From assembly GCA_947626555.1 (NCBI GenBank), contig CANQSP010000063.1, forward strand, positions 1-52,505: a stretch of DNA of 52,505 nucleotides, written 5' to 3'. Source of the stretch: an uncultured Clostridia bacterium (GTDB lineage Bacteria > Bacillota > Clostridia > TANB77 > CAG-508). Below, one piece after another: positions 49,301 through 52,505 of the stretch (position 1 is the first letter of the stretch; the number at the start of each line of letters is the position of its first letter). The notes under the pieces were generated by a model. It had not been told where the DNA came from and made no database searches. It was given only the letters and a program-made list of their open reading frames with translations. The translations under genes and the position numbers were made by a program.

Positions 49301-51487
49301 ATAGACTTATCAAAATCAAACATAATGGAAGGCACATATAACGAATTAGAAAAAACAATAACATGGGAAATAGAAATAGACAACTTAGATGCATATGGAG
49401 ATAAGAGTGAATACATAGAAGTATCAAGAAAAATAGAGTTAGTATTTACAAATATGGATTATACTCAAAAAACATTTACAAATAAAGCCAAAGGAACATT
49501 AGAGTTATTAGATGTAGAGCAAAAAGTAGAGATACCAGAAGCAACAAAGGAAACAGAGTCAGACTTTAAAACAAGTGTATTAGCTACAAAATATTGGGAA
49601 CATGGAGAAAATAAATTTAAGAAACCATCAAAAATAGAAGTACAGTTGAAAAAAGGCGGAGAAGTAGTAAACACACAAATATTAACAGAAGAAAATAAAG
49701 CATATGGAGACGAAACAATATGGGAATATGAATTTACAGACTTAGAAAAATATGATGCAGAAGGAAATGAAATAGAGTACACAATAGAAGAACAGGCAGT
49801 AGAGGGAGAAGACTTAAGCTACTACCAAAAAGAAATAGATAGCGAAGATGGAATAATAAGAAACACATTTAACGGACCAGTAATAACAATAAGTAAAAGT
49901 TCAACAACAGAACATGAATTAGACTATGTAGTAGAAAATGAAAAAATAACATATACCATAACAGTAACAAACTCTGGACAAATGGCAAAAGAAGTTTTAG
50001 TAAAAGATACAATACCACAAGGAACAACATTTGTAGCAGGAAGTATAAAAGTAGGAAATGTGCCTATAGAAGAATATGAAGGAGAGGCAATCCAAGGAAA
50101 CAAAGAAAATACACAAACACAACTAGAACAAGGAATAAAGCTAAATATGGAACCACAAGAAAGCATAAATATATCTTTTGAAGTACAAGTACAAGATTTA
50201 GAAAATGGTCAATATATAGAAAACGTAGCAACAATAAATAAATCACCAGATGATCCAGAATCACAAGATGAACCATCAAATAAAGTATTAAATCTATATT
50301 CAGAAACAACCATAACAAGTCAAAAATATGCAGTAACGGAAAGAGAATTGGACTATGTAATAGAAGGCGAAACAATAACATACAACATAATGGTAATAAA
50401 TGAAGGACAGATAGGAAAAGAAGTAGTAGTAAGCGATACAATCCCACAAGGAACAACCTTTGTAGAAGGAAGCATAAAACTAAATGGACAACCTTTATAT
50501 AATGATGCAGATAAAACAATACCAAAAACGCAAGAAGACTTAAAGAATGGAATAACAATATATGCAGAGCCTTCAAAAGGTGCGGTGGGTGGAATGCAAA
50601 ATTATAAAATACTAAGTTTTGAAGTAACAGTAGACTTTGCAAGAGAAGAATTTACTATACAAAATACAGCAACAGTAGATGATACACCAACAGAGCAAAT
50701 AGAAATACCATATAAGCTAGAGGGAAAAGTAACAAGTGGAATAGAAAAAGATGGAACAGATATAATAACATCAAAAGATGAGGAAATAAACTATACAATA
50801 AAATATAATGCGCAAGTACGTAAATATGAAGGAAATGCAATAGTTACAATAGTAGATACTCTTCCATATGCACTAGATGTAGACAAAATGAAAAAATTAG
50901 CAACAGAAGGAGGAATAAATACTGAGGATTCAAATACAGATTGGCTAAAAGAGTTTTTACAAGAAGGAGAATATAAAGAAAAATTAGTAGAAGGAAGTAG
51001 CGATGGAGCAAAAACATATACAATAACATGGACACAAACAATAGAAAACATTGATACCTTAGGAAAAGAAGAGGCGCGTGACATAACTATAAACAAAAAC
51101 ATAAAAGTAATATTCAAGGATGTAGATATAAAAGAAAAAAGCCTTACAAATACAGTAAAAGGAAAAATAGAATTGCAAGCAACAGAGCAAACAATAGAAA
51201 CAGAGCCAGCAACACATGAAACAAAAGCAAATTATATAAAAGATGTAAAAGTAACGAAAAAATGGGAACATGGAGAAAACATTTATGAAAGACCAAAGAG
51301 CGTAATATTACAAGTAAAAAAAGGAGACCAAGTAATAGAATCGTACAAGGTAACCGAACAAGACAACTGGACTCATACATTTATAAACTTACCAAAATAT
51401 GACGAGGAAACAGGAGAAGAAATATACTATACTGTAGACGAACAAGAAGTAGAAGGCGAAAGCTTGAAGTATTATAAAAAAAGATAA
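37331..51487 (+). CDS. Giant surface protein 3 (SpaA/propeller/MucBP/DUF11/Cna-B)
   Basis: 4718 residues. GGGGGA precedes the ATG at 37331; an in-frame ATG at 37418 has an even better GGGAGG site and is the alternative start. Layout: basic tail (1-35); membrane anchor (about 40-60, LLMPILIVVILLAVIITALF); conserved region (to 975); four SpaA-like domains (980-1433); seven propeller repeats (1443-1840); bacterial repeat; three MucBP (1958-2180); five SpaA-like domains (2183-2757); 14 propeller repeats (2757-3523); bacterial repeat; four MucBP (3629-3939); a D2-like domain; a complete Cna-B (ending IIRNTFNGP); two DUF11-like domains (DTIPQGTTFV twice); a second D2-like domain; and a truncated Cna-B ending LKYYKKR. 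No LPXTG. It is probably a membrane-tethered fibrous adhesin (inference). Confidence 0.9.
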   Translation: MREKRRVKKDNMNIKENKVHKKYSVEGGLMSKLKIAKPSVKLLMPILIVVILLAVIITALFSNLQNINKNIDPEIARTMEYKKVKEGDEAIQGTQYVEFDAFFLRDTDGNNEAEPYRGTCREIGSEDTLYMELKVKTNGTLQNGKIEINGDKNYYLQTAIVKDNEIKANSITENATEILFNDIRSGTQKLLTATVRSGDYTASSRKSEAIGNNVKNYSKENTIVFTGDHVSSEGVKTPIRKEVKFNVDWHGTTGAQITNVYQTNKLETAIDNEKGELNLDFVVSTQETQKQLILKNNEVEGIIPQLSGYSPIRVQLLNSNATLSYDKSARKFTIRKVSVLNEESGNVSNSLSTSNQYNVRVTYPLDAYNALGADTVEIKIPIETYYEGYNNTNNGFKNPYVSDKAEATIVATYRNPQGERAIFNVYVGDYAYKPYGRYMVSKNKPLRIYNGISEKETNDIYTVKWEAYTGTTGKSNGIIMKETENESKQVSDEFIITDANSISMESLTNNIGIYFSSPVNMLGEDGWIKIYDDETNSLIATFTKENWSKYSENNPYRYSEPIKHIRVETSATNADASMSVYNIKELDDAIIIQSFAKDEFDKLQYIKSTLAGYVDGEHINTDIENAKYEEPISVANVKVSKTDLSTQVTENSYKIYIEPETNEEYNESKWVNGAFLLKLPQDIIDIEINNVSTGNSRVSATYSQYEEDGIQYIKVDTENEKEEVYSITVDCNITPNPTIETKTETIELYASNEYNTNYYYKQEDSYDVNNNLNVNEYVNKTSTNIQLISPATLITSQIAREYDGTGSETIAPKIANVSKGQNTAKVVINVKNNYSNTVERVKIVGKIPTSGNTYTINGHDMGSNFDTTMTEAGIQLPEGFEQKGVKVYYSTYEDGDKDNIDEWEETPNFDEVKSFMIDFQDVKLEVNEEFEISYEINIPSSLNYNQVSYSHHAIYFSLQTNSGLYPTSTEPNKLGFRIAKLYDLELTKYHKGIDNKIVQGATYSIQEEGEEAKTRVTNENGKITLNDLYAEKTYTIKEVKSPSEYALNEDEVKFTTKEENGQLTLKMLSENTKGNRIVQENGRDKVEIDVEDEVLAKLKIIKTQKDTTNKLKNVRYKLTGRGMPSTGRILVTNIDGEINISGLFIGEQYTLEEIKAEGYYLAEPIQFTITANGNGNYTEEISGDTVKEHSISKANEIPTLTIEIANEKIPTYNLVINKVVKDEQTPIAGAKFALYKDGERIATYITDAEGKININGLYEYVEAKKVKQTYVLKEVGAPEGYAKVEDITFYASMQEGVLKLTIEGGTIKEQHTVAKEDTIQGEAVQENTITITVEDSPTFVLTKEDGKTKEVLPGVKFAIYNYKTGEPATDAKGQIIGEKQRINGKYYYVVTTNEQGKITANLPQGLYKAVEIETYEEYELGTEEERTDYFGIGESQEEVIEYQASLLSTISGITYRKIISTLDKGFLAVAEFYKDIELTNGQKITNTGNFDTVLIKYNANKKIEWTRVIGGKGYDYINDIIQLPDGSYIAGGQVGSSNVIINEDGTIIEDDSKYVGNNCYAILSKYKMNGDVEWSKTIGSNYTYDSISSIELTNDEGYIIGGTFGTGNMNIKVGDERRPISGSDGKLIKFNKDDKVDWIQSIGEKDGEYFKIEDIQQTEDEGYIIAGSFSEETLTLPKGQVIKNEYTSIDEGYVSYNYYDAVIIKYKANKEIEWINQVGGRGNQNCTDIFQTADGGYIVGIQGDYIITLSNDEELKKSGIIKYRENGEIEYVNSTSSISSVEKTSDDGYIICGGIFHFIEKYSIDNVLEWKLNTDISYVTEIDKNQYIGVYIANMYEIGEKVTKPKIPDSHQVTVDNNLKEFKITTEVKVVDGKKGGSILGEGSTLDNPYETVQYGKESIKPITMTPHQDYSISKITINEKEVEFNVEKDGTYTLPQFKNVTENKHIVVTYILTSEKEPEVIVHHYKKDTQERVAVDEIYKGKVGEPYRTEPKTDLEDYELAKDENGEFLTPHNASGLYQEGTQEVIYEYEERKIPLTVHHYIEGTTSKVPMPDGTLAEDVKDEGKEGTQYTTNAIIPDKKYELALTPDNYIGTYQKPEVEVTYYYRGKQSPGVVVHHIDTDTKEEVAKDEVIPQVGTARYGDSYTTNVARDILDTYEFASKTPNWEGEMTEEKIEVTYEYHIKYNMQITKRKENTTDTIQGVGFNLKGEGLSPEGVNYITDENGNINLQGLVAGVEYTIYETYTPNNYVLNEEPIKFKVTRTKEGILELQEQEEGHRIKNVKIDEVQQGIVPQITVDIENTPKYELNIVKYKKGTNDKVSNVTFNIKGEGLVSEGVNYTTDNNGTIKISNLMPEKEYEIKEIKTNIDYMPSNQIVRFSTHLENGVLTAQELTEEIARKIEVTQVAEGTFPQVEVQIDNEPKYAIQITKYEKGTNNTIPKVKFVVTGKEMGETGRTYITDDNGIITIPKLEQGETYTIKEVYAKGYYLNAKEFTVRVDRIGEDLQIQYNGGETKGNPIILQEDNKPPVVQINLENENIPKYSLQLTKVGEEAENLLTGAKFEITGEGRELNAEKKYVTSESGIITIDNLYVNEEYTLTETQAPTGYKLSETPVKFKATQTDGNWNLQLTEGQFYGETQIEGSTIKVKWQDETLFKLEKRDAETHELLQGAKYTIKDMNGNYAKDIAGNEIGKEEEINGQQKKVLTTDEQGSLTAEIQPGTYQVEEVEAPYGYELPDETTQYFGIDQAGSFDQKLKSIWANDIVAISSSARGAWDYYCGRNYDIDQVVSTVDGGFLVTLISDKNVNEIEIDSQVFGLPRDANSYSSYYIIKFSQDKKIEWANYVGMKKDSKSKIAEIIDGEYVLIGNTSNDIRFNDTDEPTKMTSNSGATIIKYNTHGKRDSVNFLGEGNVELYAISSTVDGGYIIGGKITSGELVLEGHTLEQGNILIKYNRDNKVENACNLELDIKSIVTALDGGYIIGGTQSSIVKLKSDLTKEWSDKIENVNGNNCTEGVITSIEQTEDEGIIAGGNYDKFAFVVKYNSEGTIEWSRQIGSGKKNSEVRVIQAFDGDFLATFEGYIVKYDSKGEEVYVNDDFTSGYTENIIIEIAKTHTGTYITGAKHQEGLIEYKDQIATEEYIKSNERYYDSGTCVLATEDGGFITWSKGYTGFTKYDINGKEENNYYGSSIGQIIELSSGNYISAYNDNDTYGNIHILNIEMEKSVNKPQWEKEIIGDATSNSIAKTSDGGFVIGGSLFGETLALDNGKSIKKPKGQEGVGLIIKYKQTSEGNYEVDWSNTIEKYGETGNEVRILCIDGTSDGGCIAGGVYMDNDLNIGQGLLVKYNKEGEQEWIKNIEMNNEDFVKYCFITHVSECSEGEYIVGGFLDENYMVLDGNENVIILKYKENVQDLNNRSIDLQWKRFTLGETISSDEIYLGNSHEYASIHDEYSSTFVPTLYFTEDGGVVECDSNGNVVKYDSNGKKETIYKNATDDIFAYVVQTKCGKYFIINQNYKHEKIELAPITDGNTVIPQTQRITFEDTKKEYIIDTKVEGGGGSVLGQDQEIYEKVKYKGTSIRDITATPEQGYAVESITVNGQEVLFKGGENVPVTLDKFTNMSEDKHVVVKFTANPAEVVVHHYLDGTEGNEGGPTPVAEDDYIYGQTGKHYETHEKDLDKYVVVEERKPDKPSGEMTEGTTEVTYYYKPRDAKVIVHHYEYGTDVEGQELVTVAQDETINGKVDETYNTHYKTEQELDGNYRVVEAEIPGNSNGKMTRNQIEVTYYYEKIKKGKVTVHHYIEYSEEPVDPENPEDVLEGEVGTHYDTHPRENLEEYELVTDSMPSNAQGNYEEEQKEVTYYYRLKETKVIVHHYKDGTGTEEVPLQQISPDETIKGRIKDSYKTAPKEGIGNYEVIREEEKWPTNAEGNMEKDTIEVTYYYRLKQANIVENTLTKEGTEKMVLEDEKVQYTITYKAEIKDYTGNAKITLIDELPYNIDLSKSNIMEGTYNELEKTITWEIEIDNLDAYGDKSEYIEVSRKIELVFTNMDYTQKTFTNKAKGTLELLDVEQKVEIPEATKETESDFKTSVLATKYWEHGENKFKKPSKIEVQLKKGGEVVNTQILTEENKAYGDETIWEYEFTDLEKYDAEGNEIEYTIEEQAVEGEDLSYYQKEIDSEDGIIRNTFNGPVITISKSSTTEHELDYVVENEKITYTITVTNSGQMAKEVLVKDTIPQGTTFVAGSIKVGNVPIEEYEGEAIQGNKENTQTQLEQGIKLNMEPQESINISFEVQVQDLENGQYIENVATINKSPDDPESQDEPSNKVLNLYSETTITSQKYAVTERELDYVIEGETITYNIMVINEGQIGKEVVVSDTIPQGTTFVEGSIKLNGQPLYNDADKTIPKTQEDLKNGITIYAEPSKGAVGGMQNYKILSFEVTVDFAREEFTIQNTATVDDTPTEQIEIPYKLEGKVTSGIEKDGTDIITSKDEEINYTIKYNAQVRKYEGNAIVTIVDTLPYALDVDKMKKLATEGGINTEDSNTDWLKEFLQEGEYKEKLVEGSSDGAKTYTITWTQTIENIDTLGKEEARDITINKNIKVIFKDVDIKEKSLTNTVKGKIELQATEQTIETEPATHETKANYIKDVKVTKKWEHGENIYERPKSVILQVKKGDQVIESYKVTEQDNWTHTFINLPKYDEETGEEIYYTVDEQEVEGESLKYYKKR
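45600..47900 (+). repeat. Fourteen propeller-type protein repeats in giant protein 3
   Basis: Motifs run from STVDGGFLVTLI to QTKCGKYFIINQ; several of the middle ones are weak, but the count by eye is 14. A separate array of seven lies at about 41660-42850. Confidence 0.6.
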
Positions 51488-51548
51488 TTAACTAAAACAA
51501 GTTAAATCAACTACAAACCTTGGTGTTCATTTCCCAAACGCAAAAAAA

Positions 51549-51591
51549 GTGAGAAATATTAGAGTAAAATCTATATATTTCTCATTTTTTT
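51549..51591 (+). terminator. Terminator of giant gene 3
   Basis: GTGAGAAATAT pairs with ATATTTCTCAT and is followed by a strong T run. It is the third copy of the hairpin shared by the giant genes. Confidence 0.85.
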
Positions 51592-51601
51592 GAAAAGTTG
51601 C

Positions 51602-51630
51602 TTGATTTTTTATTTAATATATACTATAAT
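51602..51630 (+). promoter_or_regulatory. Promoter of the AbiE-type operon
   Basis: TTGATT (51602-51607), exactly 17 nt, TATAAT (51625-51630). Confidence 0.75.
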
Positions 51631-51641
51631 TGTTATTATAA

Positions 51642-51681
51642 TTGTATTGAAAGGGTCAAAAAAACAATACTTTCAATACAA
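51642..51681 (+). promoter_or_regulatory. Perfect 12-bp inverted repeat, likely antitoxin operator
   Basis: TTGTATTGAAAG (51642-51653) and CTTTCAATACAA (51670-51681) are exact inverted copies 16 nt apart, just downstream of the -10 box. AbiEi antitoxins are known to repress their own promoter by binding inverted repeats, so this is the expected operator. Confidence 0.7.
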
Positions 51682-51696
51682 AAACAATAAGAAAGA

Positions 51697-52458
51697 ATGA
51701 ATAATATGAAAAATTATGAAAGAATATTAGAACTTAAAGTATTTAATTTACAAGATGTATATGATTTAACTGGAAATATAAACACAGCAAAAAGCTCAAT
51801 AAGAAATTTATTATTGTTTAATTATATAAAAAGAGTAAAGCATAATTTATACGCTGTTTGTGATATAGAATTTAAAAGTGTTATAGCAGACCAATATATG
51901 ATAGCATCAAAAATAAAAGATGATTCATACATATCATATCATTCAGCGTTTGATTATTATGGAGTAAAAAACCAAATGTTTTATGTAGTATATGTATCAA
52001 GTAAAAAAAGATTTGAGGATTTTGAATTTGAAGGTTATGATTATACATTTGTAAATAGTAGATATAATTTTGGTATACAACAGAAAGGAAATATTAGAGT
52101 TACAGATAAAGAGAGAACTGTAATAGATTGTATAGACAAAACGGATTTAGCAGGAGGAGATGAAGAATTATTTTTGTGTTTAGAATTGATGGGTAAATTA
52201 AATGGAGAAAAAATATTAGAATATTTAAAATACTATAATTCTCAAAAATTATATGCAAAAGTTGGATTCATGCTTGAAACCTTAAATAATGGTTTTGGAG
52301 TAGATGAAAGGGTAATAGAAGAATGTAGAAAAAATATAAATGAACGAACTTATTATTTTGACAATGAAACGAGAAAAAATAAAAATAAGTATATAAGCAA
52401 ATGGAATTTAGTAGTTCCAGAAATGTTTTTAGCTAGAGGGAGGACTTTGCATTGGTAG
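51697..52458 (+). CDS. AbiEi-family antitoxin / transcriptional regulator
   Basis: This 253-residue protein matches the AbiEi antitoxin pattern of type IV abortive-infection toxin-antitoxin systems. It has an N-terminal winged-helix region (about 1-65, with TAKSSIRNLLLFNYIKRVKHNLYAV), then the hallmark YISYHSAFDYYGV, a strand-rich middle, RVTDKERTVIDCID, and a C-terminal helical part. AbiEi represses its own operon and counteracts AbiEii. The ribosome site is weak; the ATG at 51706 is an alternative start. The gene overlaps the next reading frame by 7 bp, as expected for a coupled antitoxin-toxin pair. Confidence 0.82.
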   Translation: MNNMKNYERILELKVFNLQDVYDLTGNINTAKSSIRNLLLFNYIKRVKHNLYAVCDIEFKSVIADQYMIASKIKDDSYISYHSAFDYYGVKNQMFYVVYVSSKKRFEDFEFEGYDYTFVNSRYNFGIQQKGNIRVTDKERTVIDCIDKTDLAGGDEELFLCLELMGKLNGEKILEYLKYYNSQKLYAKVGFMLETLNNGFGVDERVIEECRKNINERTYYFDNETRKNKNKYISKWNLVVPEMFLARGRTLHW

Positions 52459-52505
52459 AAATTTATAAAAATTACATAGAAGAAATTTCAAAAAGAACAG
52501 GTTTT
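52452..52505 (+). CDS. Start of next gene, probably AbiEii toxin (cut by window end)
   Basis: A TTG start at 52452 has AGGGAGG 7-10 nt upstream and overlaps the antitoxin stop codon. Eighteen codons are visible (MVEIYKNYIEEISKRTGF). AbiEii nucleotidyltransferase toxins normally follow AbiEi with such an overlap; the identity rests on position, since no catalytic motif is inside the window. Confidence 0.55.
   Translation, partial: MVEIYKNYIEEISKRTGF

Noticed and set aside
48204-49427. 407-residue open frame on the minus strand
   Set aside because: It lies wholly opposite the MucBP region of giant protein 3, is almost all Leu, Phe and His, and exists because the coding strand is poor in T. 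It has no ribosome site.
25640-51520. Hidden LPXTG or last Cna-B strand downstream of the stops in another frame
   Set aside because: I read past each stop codon in the other frames; no NTF-like strand, LPXTG motif or membrane segment follows before the terminator.

Overview
The window looks like a piece of a low-GC Firmicutes chromosome, most likely an uncultured gut-type Clostridia. The grounds are a very A/T-rich composition, strong AGGAGG ribosome binding sites, TTGACA/TATAAT promoters, the rpsF-ssb-rpsR order, and large SpaA/Cna-B/MucBP surface proteins. The genus cannot be named from sequence alone.

Layout. 1-480: a run of strong hairpins of unknown nature (26-170), then a minus-strand tRNA-Met(CAT) with its own promoter and terminator. 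718-1071: a small minus-strand hypothetical gene, diverging from the rpsF-ssb-rpsR operon (1282-2368). 2534-13015: a six-gene signalling block made of a TelA-family protein, a PP2C-type phosphatase, a degenerate vWA-like protein with short tandem repeats, an unrecognised 511-residue protein, a canonical-MIDAS vWA protein, and a 1657-residue zinc-finger/kinase/beta-propeller-like protein. This combination resembles the TerY-P (vWA + PP2C + kinase) and TelA modules of tellurite-type stress-response systems, but with a giant multi-module kinase. 13320-14183: a patatin-like phospholipase.

14495-51487: three consecutive giant surface-protein paralogues (3730 aa, about 3600 aa with a frameshift, and 4718 aa). 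Each has a basic cytoplasmic tail, one N-terminal membrane anchor, a conserved region of about 900 residues, SpaA-like isopeptide domains, bacterial-repeat and MucBP modules, and beta-propeller-type repeats whose counts by eye are 14, 7+14 and 7+14. All three stop at the same point inside a C-terminal Cna-B domain, before the strand that should carry the isopeptide Asn, and none has an LPXTG signal. The genes share a terminator and a promoter module (TTCCGTAARTA, 28-nt spacer, ATTTACA that includes the -35 box). Two of the intergenic regions are near-identical over about 150 bp.

51697-52505: an AbiEi-type antitoxin with a consensus promoter and a perfect 12-bp inverted repeat, followed by the first 18 codons of an overlapping gene, presumably the AbiEii toxin.

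The two most promising leads are (1) the giant surface proteins with an incomplete terminal isopeptide domain and sevenfold propeller counts, under a shared promoter module, and (2) the TelA/PP2C/vWA/giant-kinase signalling island.
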